14,041 bases of DNA, taken from positions 1 to 14,041 of the forward strand of contig JAKQKW010000414.1 of NCBI GenBank assembly GCA_029560455.1, in the 5' to 3' direction. Position 1 is the stretch's first letter; every line of letters begins with the position of its first letter. This DNA is from Candidatus Rifleibacteriota bacterium. GTDB lineage: Bacteria; Riflebacteria; Ozemobacteria; Ozemobacterales; Ozemobacteraceae. The position numbers were made by a program, and so were the translations under genes. This document shows positions 6,716 to 14,008 of this stretch, in pieces. The notes beneath the pieces were generated by a model. That model made no database searches. It worked only from the letters and a program-made list of their open reading frames with translations, and was not told the DNA's origin.

Positions 6716-7243
6716 ATGAAAAAAATAGCACACGGATTAAGGGACTGGTTCAAAGATTTTGTCAGAGCGCTGATTTTCTTTCTATTTCTGCAGACATATG
6801 TCGTACAGGGCTTTGTAATCGAAGGCGCCTGTATGGAGCCTGAATTGCATTCACGGGAAAAAATCATTGTTAACAAAATGGTGTACATGGTTAAGGAACC
6901 TGAGGTGGGCGAGGTAGTCGTTTTTTCTTACCCACTCGAACCTGGCAAAGATTTTGTAAAACGCGTAGTCGGTGTACCTGGCGATGTTATTGAAATCAAA
7001 GATGGTTACCTGTTCCGCAACGGAAAAATGATGAAAGAACCTTTCGTAAAGGAATACGTCTTTGGCTCATACGGGCCACAGAAAATACCGGCAGACAAGA
7101 TCTGCGTAATGGGCGACAACCGCAATAACTCTCATGACAGTCGTTCATGGGGTCTGCTCGATCGTAAACTGGTCAAAGGTAGAGCCGAAATCAAATTCTG
7201 GCCCCCCGATTCATTCGGTCAGATTGCCAGGCTCACAGAATAA
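6716..7243 (+). CDS. lepB: Type I signal peptidase with cysteine at the nucleophile position
   Basis: Type I signal peptidase cuts signal peptides from exported proteins at the outer face of the inner membrane. This 175-residue protein has one N-terminal membrane segment (about 15-33, VRALIFFLFLQTYVVQGFV), like the short single-anchor enzymes. The family boxes are in order: IEGACMEPEL (35-44) is box B, FVKRVVGVPGD (80-90) carries the general-base lysine K82, and MGDNRNNSHDSRSWG (132-146) is box E. In box B the usual nucleophile of G-x-S-M-x-P is replaced: the codon at 6830-6832 is TGT, giving C39. Everything else looks intact, so it is more likely an active thiol variant than a decayed copy, but that is inference. 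The start is set by GGAG (6705-6708), seven bases upstream. It appears monocistronic, with a promoter before the next gene. Confidence 0.93.
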   Translation: MKKIAHGLRDWFKDFVRALIFFLFLQTYVVQGFVIEGACMEPELHSREKIIVNKMVYMVKEPEVGEVVVFSYPLEPGKDFVKRVVGVPGDVIEIKDGYLFRNGKMMKEPFVKEYVFGSYGPQKIPADKICVMGDNRNNSHDSRSWGLLDRKLVKGRAEIKFWPPDSFGQIARLTE

Positions 7244-7270
7244 TCTACAGTCAGCTGAATGACATTCGAA

Positions 7271-7299
7271 TTGACACACTAAAAGTTTGTGAATATATT
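7271..7299 (+). promoter_or_regulatory. Strong sigma70-type promoter for the DUF2225 gene
   Basis: TTGACA (7271-7276, perfect) and TATATT (7294-7299, 5/6) are separated by 17 bases, the optimal spacing. The -10 sits inside a perfect ten-base palindrome GAATATATTC (7291-7300). Transcription would start near 7306, giving a leader of about 19 bases with AGGAGA at 7312-7317. A small CTGAC-AGAC-GTCAG repeat (7300-7313) overlaps the start point. Confidence 0.65.
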
Positions 7300-7324
7300 C
7301 TGACAGACGTCAGGAGAAGAAAAC

Positions 7325-7978
7325 TTGGTTACATCATTCAAACTCAGCGGTTTTACCTGCCCGGCCTGTGGGGCCATTTTTGAAGCCAGAACCGTGACTT
7401 CGATTACCCATCAGGGCCAGGATTCAGATTTTTTACCCCATTATCTCGGGGAAAACCCGCTGCCTTTCTTTCTGGTCCAGTGCCCTGAATGTGATTTCTC
7501 AGGTTATCCCGAAGATTATTCGGCCGGGAGCAGGGAAAACTGCAAAGTTTCAATTCCTTTGATAAAAAAGGTTCTCAGCCTGCCGATATGCAAAAAGATG
7601 CCGGAAGAGGCCCTCAAGTTTTTTATTGCTGCGAAACTCTATGAAGAAACCGGCCGCAACCCGTATCACATCGGGAACCTCTACCTGCGAGGTTCATGGT
7701 GCTGTCGTCTGCGCGAAAACCGCAAGGCCGAAATTGAACTGCAGCAGCTGGCAGTTAAGTTTCTTAAAATTGCCGTCGAGAAATCGACAATTTCTAACCC
7801 TGACAATCTGCCGGTCGTGACCTATCTGATCGGTGAACTGTACCGCCGCCTCGAAGACCGCAAGTCGGCGCGTGAATGGTTTGGTGCGGTTGAAGAAGTT
7901 ATTATTGACCCCGAACAGCAGTGGATCCTTGAATTAACACAAAAACAGGCCGAACTGAATGAGCATTTTATCAATTAA
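7325..7978 (+). CDS. DUF2225 family protein: N-terminal zinc ribbon, TPR-like C-terminal half
   Basis: This 217-residue cytoplasmic protein (no signal peptide) matches the layout of DUF2225, a conserved bacterial family of unknown function. Two CxxC pairs, C12/C15 in CPACG and C53/C56 in CPECD, should bind a structural zinc. The remainder is helical with TPR-like units, for example ALKFFIAAKLYEETGRNPYHIG and YLIGELYRRLEDRKSAREWF. The start is TTG at 7325, chosen because AGGAGA (7312-7317) lies eight bases upstream and the CPxCG motif follows at the usual distance from the N-terminus; no better ATG is available. It has its own promoter and is followed by 136 bases with a long inverted repeat before the pilus operon, so it is probably a single-gene unit. 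No biochemical role is claimed. Confidence 0.82.
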   Translation: MVTSFKLSGFTCPACGAIFEARTVTSITHQGQDSDFLPHYLGENPLPFFLVQCPECDFSGYPEDYSAGSRENCKVSIPLIKKVLSLPICKKMPEEALKFFIAAKLYEETGRNPYHIGNLYLRGSWCCRLRENRKAEIELQQLAVKFLKIAVEKSTISNPDNLPVVTYLIGELYRRLEDRKSAREWFGAVEEVIIDPEQQWILELTQKQAELNEHFIN

Positions 7979-8016
7979 AGCTCACGTTGAAAGGGAGTAG
8001 GGCCGCTGTTGTCCTG

Positions 8017-8097
8017 ACAGTCCCGGGTTTCCAATTAATGTTTGTGATTTTTGCCGAGATAGCATAAAATCATAGGCAAACGGAAATCCGGGATTGT
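8017..8097. repeat. Long nested inverted repeat (81 bases) upstream of pilC
   Basis: The outer arms are 8017-8032 and 8082-8097, 16 pairs of which 14 are Watson-Crick and two G-U. Inside, GTTTG (8040-8044) pairs with CAAAC (8077-8081), TGATTTT (8045-8051) with AAAATCA (8066-8072), and TGC (8052-8054) with GCA (8062-8064), around a seven-base loop CGAGATA. The bulges are AATTAAT, TAGG and a single T. In total about 31 pairs fold into one hairpin ending 17 bases before the pilC ATG. A U-rich stretch (TTGTTTATTT) overlaps and follows the right arm, so it could terminate or attenuate transcripts arriving from the DUF2225 gene. It also encloses a candidate promoter. Confidence 0.7.
8042..8070 (+). 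promoter_or_regulatory. Candidate promoter of the pilus operon
   Basis: TTGTGA (8042-8047, 4/6) and TAAAAT (8065-8070, 5/6) are separated by 17 bases. The predicted start near 8077 leaves a leader of about 38 bases with GGGGT (8105-8109) as the likely ribosome site. The whole promoter lies inside the inverted repeat 8017-8097. A transcript starting here would carry only the right arm and could not form the full hairpin, whereas a read-through transcript could. Confidence 0.45.
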
Positions 8098-8114
8098 TTA
8101 TTTCGGGGTAAATA

Positions 8115-9332
8115 ATGCAGAGAATAAAAATTCGCTACGCCGACGAAAAGGGCAATACCAGCGAAGAGGTTTTTGAAACCAGGTCGTTAGAAGAACTGCG
8201 GGCCGCTTTCAGCACCCGTGGCTACTATATTCTTTCCGAAACCAGTCTCGACGAATCGCTTGCAGACCAGATAAAATCTGCGCTTTCGTTCAAAAAACAG
8301 GTTTCACTTAAAGATCTCAATGAGTTCACCAAACTGATACGTACCCTTCTTAAGTCCGGCATGCCTATTACCGACGCCATCGATGTGCTTCTCGACGATG
8401 CCGAAGACACACCACTTAATCGTGCTCTGCGCGAAGTTCACCAGGACATCCGCGAAGGCATATCGCTCAGCCGGGCACTTGGCCGACACCCAGAAGTTTT
8501 CCCCGAAATCTACATCAAGACAATCGTCGCCGGCGAAAAGGCCGGTGCTCTCGAAAACATACTGAAACGTCTTTCTGATTACTTCACAAGTTCACTGGCA
8601 ATCAGACGCAAGGTCATAGCGGCGATGATCTACCCGACAATTCTGCTGGCGGTTTCTTCACTGGCCGTCGTTTATATGATCATCGAGGTTGTACCTGAAT
8701 TCGCCAGTCTGTTCCGCAGTCTTGATATTCCGCTGCCACTGATGACATCACTGCTGCTTTCGGCTTCAGAATTCCTGGGCGAATGGTTTCTGCTGCTCTT
8801 CTGTCTGGCCCTGCTTGCAGTTGCTGCAATTGTGAGCTTTTATCAATCGCCCGAAGGCCGAAGAAAAATCGACCGCTTCAAACTCAGGGTGCCACTGTTA
8901 CGGGATCTTGAGAAAAATTTTGCCTACAGCCAGTTTGCCCGCACCATGTCGACAATGGTCGAAGGTGGCATTCCGATTCTCGACAGCCTCAAGGTCGTGC
9001 TCGACAGCCTTGAAAACAAGGTGATTGCCAGACGTTTCGCCGTCCTTCCCGAACTGCTCGAAAAGGGGCTCGGGTTCGGCAAGGCCCTCAAATCCATACC
9101 CGAAACCCCGACAATCATGGTTCGCGTCGTAACCGTCGGCGAAGAATCAGGCAATCTTGGCGAAATGCTCGACAACCTTGCCGAACATTACGACGAAGAA
9201 ATTACCGAGCTCACCGATACGGTCACATCATTGATAGAACCGATGCTTTTTCTTGGAATGGCCCTCGTGGTCGGCACCCTGGTCGTTGCTCTGCTGTACC
9301 CCGTGCTGACTGCTGCTTCACAAATCAATTAG
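8115..9332 (+). CDS. pilC: Type IV pilus inner-membrane platform protein PilC (GspF family)
   Basis: PilC/GspF is the polytopic inner-membrane platform on which the assembly ATPase acts to extract pilins and build the filament. The 405-residue length is standard. Two homologous T2SSF domains are visible: the first about 68-190 (FTKLIRTLLKSGMPITDAI, then GEKAGALENILKRLSDYF) and the second about 272-397 (FARTMSTMVEGGIPILDSL, then GEESGNLGEMLDNLAEHYDEE). Membrane segments lie near 168-192, 222-244 and 375-398, as in the family. Residues 1-50 resemble the short N-terminal PilC domain (SLEELRAAFSTRGYYIL). It is first in an operon and is followed ten bases later by pilB. GspF of a type II secretion system is the alternative; the PilM/PilN/PilO-like neighbours favour the pilus version. 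Confidence 0.95.
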   Translation: MQRIKIRYADEKGNTSEEVFETRSLEELRAAFSTRGYYILSETSLDESLADQIKSALSFKKQVSLKDLNEFTKLIRTLLKSGMPITDAIDVLLDDAEDTPLNRALREVHQDIREGISLSRALGRHPEVFPEIYIKTIVAGEKAGALENILKRLSDYFTSSLAIRRKVIAAMIYPTILLAVSSLAVVYMIIEVVPEFASLFRSLDIPLPLMTSLLLSASEFLGEWFLLLFCLALLAVAAIVSFYQSPEGRRKIDRFKLRVPLLRDLEKNFAYSQFARTMSTMVEGGIPILDSLKVVLDSLENKVIARRFAVLPELLEKGLGFGKALKSIPETPTIMVRVVTVGEESGNLGEMLDNLAEHYDEEITELTDTVTSLIEPMLFLGMALVVGTLVVALLYPVLTAASQIN

Positions 9333-9342
9333 GACAGATGAG

Positions 9343-11229
9343 ATGGAAAGTTTCAAAGATTTTCTGGTAAAAAAGCGCATTATCGATGCGGGCAAAGCCG
9401 AAAAGCTCTTTAAAGAGTCTGCCGGGCACCCCGACAATATTCTGCGCCGACTCGACAGCGACCCCGAAGTAACTGACCAGAACCTTTTCAAAGCCTTTGC
9501 CGCCACCTTTCGCAAAAAAGCGCTCTGCGAAATCCTCGTAGAAGAAGGCTTTATAACACTCGATTACGTGCAGCAGCTCGTCAGCGAATTTGGTGCAATT
9601 CCGGCCAATCTCGGTCAGGTTCTTATCGAAAAACGCCTGATAACGGAAGAAGAGTATGCAAGAGCCGTGGCTGTCGAACTTGGCATCGAATACGTCGACC
9701 TGACCCGCTACGAAGTCAACGATGAACTTTTCAACAGTATCGACGTTGCTTTGATGCGGCGCTACTGCTTTATCCCTCACCAGAAGCTGGGTAAAGAAAT
9801 TCAGCTGATCATGCATGATCCCGGTAACGTCGATTCGATCGAAGAGCTCGAAGTTCAGCTCGGGCTGCCGATCCGCCCGCTGGTTGCCTCAAAAATGGCG
9901 ATACAGAAACTTCTGAATCTGATGATCGAAACCAGTCTCGATTCAAAAGTGGTTTTTGCTGACCTTGAGAATTTTCCGCCACTTGAAGTTATGATCGAGG
10001 AAGAAGATGACGCTCCCGCCGCCGGTGTCGCCAAAAGCGCCGGTTTCGGCAATGAAACCCCGGTAATCAGAATGGTGGATGCCATTATTCTCAAAGGTGT
10101 GCGCAAACGCTCAAGCGACATTCACTTTGAAGTCTACGAATCACAGTTGAAGGTCAAATACCGTATCGACGGCGTTCTTTTCGAAGTGCTTTCTGACGTT
10201 GAACCGCGTCTGCGCGGCCCGATCATTTCGCGCCTCAAGGTTATGGCACAGCTCGATATCGCCGAAAAGCGCGTACCACAGGATGGTCGCTTCAAACTGA
10301 AAATCGATGACCGCTTTGTCGATTTTCGCGTTTCGGTTCTGCCTTCAATCTTTGGCGAAACCGTGGTTCTTCGCATTCTCGACAAATCGGCCCTCGGCCT
10401 CGACATTCAGAGACTCGGGCTCGAAGGCGATGACCTGCTGCTTTTCAAACGCAACGTCAAAAAGCCCTATGGTATGATTCTGGTCGCAGGCCCAACCGGT
10501 TCGGGCAAAACCACCACCCTCTATTCGGCTTTAAAATTCGTCCACACACCGAAAGACAAGTTCATCACCATCGAAGACCCTGTAGAATACCAACTGCCAG
10601 ACATCGTGCAGATCGCGGTAAACGAAAAGAAGGGTTTGACCTTCAGTTCGGGCCTGCGTTCGATCGTGCGCCAGGACCCTGATAAAATAATGGTCGGCGA
10701 AATTCGTGACCCGGAAACCGCAAAAATTGCCATCAATGCGGCACTTACCGGGCATCTGGTTTTCAGCTCGATTCACGCCAACAACGTCACCGATGCTATT
10801 TCGCGCCTTGAAAACATGGAAATCGACCCGTATGAATTCGTCAGTTCTTTCAACCTGATCATGTCGCAGCGTCTGCTGCGTCTGAACTGCAAGAACTGCA
10901 CCGGCGACGACACAACCATAACCGAAGAAATGAAGCGGCTGACCATCGACTTCGAACATTATTCTCACGTCGAGTTCAAAAAAGGCAAAGGCTGCCGTTT
11001 CTGCCATGACACCGGTTATCAGGGCCGTTCCGGCATATTCGAAGTTCTCGAACTGTCACCGGCAATCAAACAGATGATTCTCACCCGGCAATCGCCGCTT
11101 GAAATCAAGAAAGCGGCCATTGCCCAGGGCATGGTGCCACTGCGCCGCGCCGGCTGGCAGAAGGTCGAACGGGGTCTCACCACATTCGAAGAAATGAATC
11201 GTGTCACGTTTGAAGAAGGGGTGCTCTGA
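9343..11229 (+). CDS. pilB: Type IV pilus assembly ATPase PilB (GspE family)
   Basis: PilB is the cytoplasmic hexameric ATPase that powers pilus extension through PilC. In this 628-residue protein the ATPase core has Walker A GPTGSGKTT (383-391), an Asp box (FITIEDPVEYQLP), Walker B IMVGEIRD (449-456, Glu453) and a His box ending SSIHANN (H478). A zinc-binding tetracysteine, C516/C519 and C551/C554, is followed by GYQGRSGIFEVLEL, typical of PilB/GspE and absent from the retraction ATPase PilT. The N-terminal part (about 1-190) has an MshEN-like domain with repeated helical units such as LCEILVEEGFI (61-71) and LGQVLIEKRLI (90-100). Its RLG-type residues used for cyclic-di-GMP binding are mostly changed (KALC, NLGQ). 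The gene ends in TGATG, overlapping the pilM start by one base. Confidence 0.96.
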   Translation: MESFKDFLVKKRIIDAGKAEKLFKESAGHPDNILRRLDSDPEVTDQNLFKAFAATFRKKALCEILVEEGFITLDYVQQLVSEFGAIPANLGQVLIEKRLITEEEYARAVAVELGIEYVDLTRYEVNDELFNSIDVALMRRYCFIPHQKLGKEIQLIMHDPGNVDSIEELEVQLGLPIRPLVASKMAIQKLLNLMIETSLDSKVVFADLENFPPLEVMIEEEDDAPAAGVAKSAGFGNETPVIRMVDAIILKGVRKRSSDIHFEVYESQLKVKYRIDGVLFEVLSDVEPRLRGPIISRLKVMAQLDIAEKRVPQDGRFKLKIDDRFVDFRVSVLPSIFGETVVLRILDKSALGLDIQRLGLEGDDLLLFKRNVKKPYGMILVAGPTGSGKTTTLYSALKFVHTPKDKFITIEDPVEYQLPDIVQIAVNEKKGLTFSSGLRSIVRQDPDKIMVGEIRDPETAKIAINAALTGHLVFSSIHANNVTDAISRLENMEIDPYEFVSSFNLIMSQRLLRLNCKNCTGDDTTITEEMKRLTIDFEHYSHVEFKKGKGCRFCHDTGYQGRSGIFEVLELSPAIKQMILTRQSPLEIKKAAIAQGMVPLRRAGWQKVERGLTTFEEMNRVTFEEGVL

Positions 11230-12308
11230 TGAACCTTTATACCGATCTGGTTGCCCTCGATATTGGCACCAACAGCATTAAAATTGCGGCTGTCGACCCT
11301 GGCCCGGCCCGTCAGGGCTATGTCGTGCGCAATCTTGCCATGGTCGAATTGCCACAGGGGCTTGTAGGAGGCGACTTTACCGGTCCCTTCATCAGCGATC
11401 TTACCGTATTTAAAAACACTCTCGCCGGGCTGGTCCGCAGCATTAAAAACACCCGTCAGGGTTTCGTCATCGGCCTGCCAGATCGATGGGTCAAGCTGCA
11501 TCTGGAAACACTCGAACTTTCTGAGAACGAACGCCGCTTCCCGGGCTTTCTCTCATGGCGCCTCGAAAAAAGTCTCCCGATTCCTGAAGGCATGAAGGTA
11601 TTCATCGATTATCAGATACTTGGCCCGGCTGCTAATGGTGCTCCGGGGCATTATCAGGTTCTGGCAGCCGCTGTCAAAGCCGAAATAATCGAGATTCTTT
11701 CGAGTCTGACCACCGACCTGCATGTCGAGGTAATGGCCTTCGACACCTCTTCTCTGGGCGTCTTCAACCTTTTCGAAGAATCATTTCCTGACCGCACCGT
11801 TGATCAGACAGTTATCAATCTGCACATCGGTCACGAAACCACGGTTTTCAAGGCATACAACCGTGGCGCGCTGATGTACGAGCGGGTTATCGAAGTGGCT
11901 GGCGAAGAATTCGCCAAAATTATCAGCGAACTTGATTCAATCAATCTCGAAACAGCAATGAAAACAAAGCATTCAGAAAAGTTTTTCCCGACCGGCCGGG
12001 CCGATGTGAGTGAACTGCTTGAGCGTCGGCAGCGTATCGATCGCATCTTCGGCAACTGGCTTCGCGAACTCAATGTCACTTTCAGGTTTTTTCAGGATAA
12101 ATTCAACGTTTCGCGGCTGCCGGCGGTGTTTTTGACCGGTGGCAGCAGTATGTTTGCCGGGCTCGAAACATTTTTGTCCGAATATCTCGAAACACCGTGC
12201 CGGCTGTTCAACCCGCTGGCCGAAATGCCACTGGCCAAAAAAGTCGATGAAGACAAGGTCAGAACCGGGCCGGCTTTTGCCGCCTGCCTCGGTCTGCTGG
12301 CGAAGTAG
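11229..12308 (+). CDS. pilM: Type IV pilus actin-like protein PilM
   Basis: PilM is a cytoplasmic actin/FtsA-fold nucleotide-binding protein that docks on the N-terminus of PilN and links the alignment complex to the motor. In this 359-residue protein the phosphate-1 loop is VALDIGTNSIKIA (8-20) and the adenosine motif is VFLTGGSSMFAGLE (300-313). The phosphate-2 loop is INLHIGHETT (196-205), where family members usually have an Asp in a DIG-type motif; here the position is His199, so nucleotide hydrolysis may be altered. The middle SWRLEKSLPIP (109-119) resembles the PilM 1C-type region. It overlaps pilB by one base and lies eight bases before the PilN-like gene, the usual order. An FtsA-like or GspL cytoplasmic function is less likely given the neighbours and full length without a membrane anchor. 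Confidence 0.88.
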   Translation: MNLYTDLVALDIGTNSIKIAAVDPGPARQGYVVRNLAMVELPQGLVGGDFTGPFISDLTVFKNTLAGLVRSIKNTRQGFVIGLPDRWVKLHLETLELSENERRFPGFLSWRLEKSLPIPEGMKVFIDYQILGPAANGAPGHYQVLAAAVKAEIIEILSSLTTDLHVEVMAFDTSSLGVFNLFEESFPDRTVDQTVINLHIGHETTVFKAYNRGALMYERVIEVAGEEFAKIISELDSINLETAMKTKHSEKFFPTGRADVSELLERRQRIDRIFGNWLRELNVTFRFFQDKFNVSRLPAVFLTGGSSMFAGLETFLSEYLETPCRLFNPLAEMPLAKKVDEDKVRTGPAFAACLGLLAK

Positions 12309-12316
12309 GTGAAAAG

Positions 12317-12895
12317 ATGAAGCACTTTTTAAATTTCAAACCAACGGTCGTTTATCGCAAGGGCAGCAGTTTCATGCTGAAGACTTCTCTGGTCATTCTG
12401 TTTTCTGTGCCGCTCGCCCTGGCCATGTTTCTTGCTTATAAATACAGCGCCGCCGGCAGCACAACCGCTTTCTATCAGAGCGCCGAAGAGCAGCTGAGCA
12501 AGCGTCTTGGCAGCTTTAAAGAGGAACTGACAAAACTTAGACCGGCAAAAGAAGACCTTGAAGAAGCCGAAACTGAATATTTTGCCATGCGCCGGGCATC
12601 GACCCTGTGCCGCACATCATGGAGCACGCTGCTCGATCGGCTTGAAAAGCTGACCCCGCCGCAGGTGCGCTACAGACGCATCGGCATTCGCCCGGAAAAG
12701 CTTGTCAGAATTAGCCTCGAAGGCGAAGCAACCGATCTTGGCAAGGTTACCGAACTTTTGCGGGCGCTGTTTGCTGAAAGCGTCTTCGTTAACCCGAACC
12801 TGAAAAAACATGCCAGCAGCAAGCTCGAAGGCAATACCGGTATAACTTTCAGTCTTGAGGTCGATTATGCCGGAGAAAGCGGGGAATTGCCCTGA
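12317..12895 (+). CDS. pilN: PilN-like inner-membrane alignment protein
   Basis: This 192-residue bitopic protein has a short cytoplasmic N-terminus, a membrane segment (about 21-41), a coiled-coil-like stretch (55-85, EEQLSKRLGSFKEELTKLRP) and a periplasmic alpha/beta domain. In the periplasmic part, SWSTLLDRLEKLTPPQVR (105-122) and LVRISLEGEATDLGKVTELL follow the PilN pattern of helix-strand-helix. Residues 5-9, LNFKP, sit where PilN carries its INLLP-type PilM-binding motif and are a plausible variant of it. PilN pairs with PilO in the periplasm and anchors PilM. The start eight bases after pilM has a ribosome site AGGTG; its TGA overlaps the next ATG. The call rests on topology, position and partial motif match, as sequence identity in this family is low. 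Confidence 0.8.
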   Translation: MKHFLNFKPTVVYRKGSSFMLKTSLVILFSVPLALAMFLAYKYSAAGSTTAFYQSAEEQLSKRLGSFKEELTKLRPAKEDLEEAETEYFAMRRASTLCRTSWSTLLDRLEKLTPPQVRYRRIGIRPEKLVRISLEGEATDLGKVTELLRALFAESVFVNPNLKKHASSKLEGNTGITFSLEVDYAGESGELP

Positions 12896-13419
12896 TGAAC
12901 CCGAATGAACTGAAAAAACTCAAAGAACGTGCTCCATTACCGCTTTTCATTCTGATGGTTCTGTTCTTTCTGCCCACAATGCTGATTGAGCCGCAGAACG
13001 AGACCTTGAACACGGCCGCAAGCTACGCCGAAGTGGTAAGAAGTGCCAGAGCGGCTGTTAACAACCGCGAAAACTTTCTCGACCAAAGCCACCGCCTGAA
13101 ACACCTCAAAAATCTGCACGAGGAAACAGGCTCTCTTCTGCCAGCAGAAGCAGATCTGCCGGTGATGATTGACCGGCTGCAGCAGCTCGCAGGCTCGGCG
13201 GGCGTTTCCCTTGAAGAGGTGCGCTATGAATTCAACGAAGAATTCGACAAACTTGAAGTGCCCTCTTATCGTCTGCAGATGAACCTTAGGGCCGATTACG
13301 CAAATATGCGCAACTTTCTCGCGGCGGTCGAAAACCTCGATTCACCGGTCATCATTAATGAAATCGTGCTGATCGAAGGGGCCCGCTATGCTCTGACAAT
13401 GAGGTTACTGGTAAAATGA
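12895..13419 (+). CDS. pilO: PilO-like inner-membrane alignment protein
   Basis: This 174-residue bitopic protein overlaps the PilN-like gene by one base. A membrane segment spans about 15-31 (LPLFILMVLFFLPTMLI), then a coiled-coil-like region (45-85) and a compact domain. The segments SLLPAEADLPVMIDRLQQLA and YRLQMNLRADYANMRNFLAA, then LDSPVIINEIVL, match the PilO layout: a conserved LLP-type motif before the ferredoxin-like fold and a phi-x-G-x-Y-like strand replaced here by LRADYANM. PilO heterodimerises with PilN between motor and secretin. Length is at the short end of the family. The assignment is well supported by order (M-N-O) and the LLPxxxxLPxxID pattern. Confidence 0.82.
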   Translation: MNPNELKKLKERAPLPLFILMVLFFLPTMLIEPQNETLNTAASYAEVVRSARAAVNNRENFLDQSHRLKHLKNLHEETGSLLPAEADLPVMIDRLQQLAGSAGVSLEEVRYEFNEEFDKLEVPSYRLQMNLRADYANMRNFLAAVENLDSPVIINEIVLIEGARYALTMRLLVK

Positions 13420-14000
13420 TAGACAACAGAGGCGATTTTGCCGTTAAACATCGCGAAGACGTCATCGACACTCTGCGCCTGCGCGCCCGCGAAAAGCGGG
13501 TTCTTTACGGCCTGCTGATAATTCTGCTGCTGACCCTCGTCTATGAAAATGGCGGCAGCATAATCGACAGTCTGGTCAACGAAAGCTTCGAAACAGCCCA
13601 GCTTGGAGATGTCAAACGGTTGAGTGTTAAACCGGAAAGCCTGAAAAAGCTGGTAAGAAGTCTTAAGCCGGTAATCAAAGAATACCCACAGTATGCCGGC
13701 CGCCTGAACCAGGATCTTTCGACTGCCGAAGCGGCAATTCAGATGACTGCCAGGCCTGAAATGTCCGAACAGGCTGTCGCCAGCACCCGCGAACTTATTG
13801 CAAGGCTTTTTGAATTCGTTTCTCACCCGGTAATCAACCGCAACAAATCACTCGATGCCCTTGAAACAGAATTGAATGGACTGGCGAAATTTCTGCAGGT
13901 CAAACCCGGAAAATCTTTTATCTATACAAGTTTGAAATTCAAAAAGTCGATCCCGGCGGCTGAAGGGCAGGGGAGTCGCAATCTTTTCGAATTCAACTGA
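13416..14000 (+). CDS. Unassigned bitopic membrane protein in the pilus operon (GspM/PilO-like topology)
   Basis: I do not recognise a named family for this 194-residue protein. It overlaps the PilO-like gene by four bases (ATGA), so it is translationally coupled and likely part of the same complex. Residues 1-28 are charged and cytoplasmic (LRLRAREKRVLYG precedes the membrane), 29-43 form one membrane segment (VLYGLLIILLLTLVY), and the rest would be periplasmic and mainly helical. The basic REKR stretch directly before the membrane segment recalls GspM and PilO. The usual fourth gene in this position, pilP, encodes a lipoprotein; there is no lipobox here, so it is not a standard PilP. The C-terminus has a strand-like SFIYTSLKFKKSIP. 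A role in pilus alignment is inferred from position only. Confidence 0.8.
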   Translation: MIDNRGDFAVKHREDVIDTLRLRAREKRVLYGLLIILLLTLVYENGGSIIDSLVNESFETAQLGDVKRLSVKPESLKKLVRSLKPVIKEYPQYAGRLNQDLSTAEAAIQMTARPEMSEQAVASTRELIARLFEFVSHPVINRNKSLDALETELNGLAKFLQVKPGKSFIYTSLKFKKSIPAAEGQGSRNLFEFN

Positions 14001-14008
14001 GGAATCTC

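Noticed and set aside
6679..6888. Small - strand open frame across the start of the signal peptidase gene
   Set aside because: No ribosome site or recognisable product, and it overlaps a well-supported gene.
8115..9332. Type II secretion (gspF/gspE) rather than pilus identity for 8115-11229
   Set aside because: The motifs alone allow it, but the following pilM-, pilN- and pilO-like genes favour a type IV pilus. A GspL-type fused anchor protein is absent.
9325..9816. - strand open frame opposite the 5' part of pilB
   Set aside because: Shadow frame caused by biased codon use of pilB; no motifs. The same reasoning removes similar frames at 10531-11007, 11019-11501, 11831-12079 and 13386-13826.
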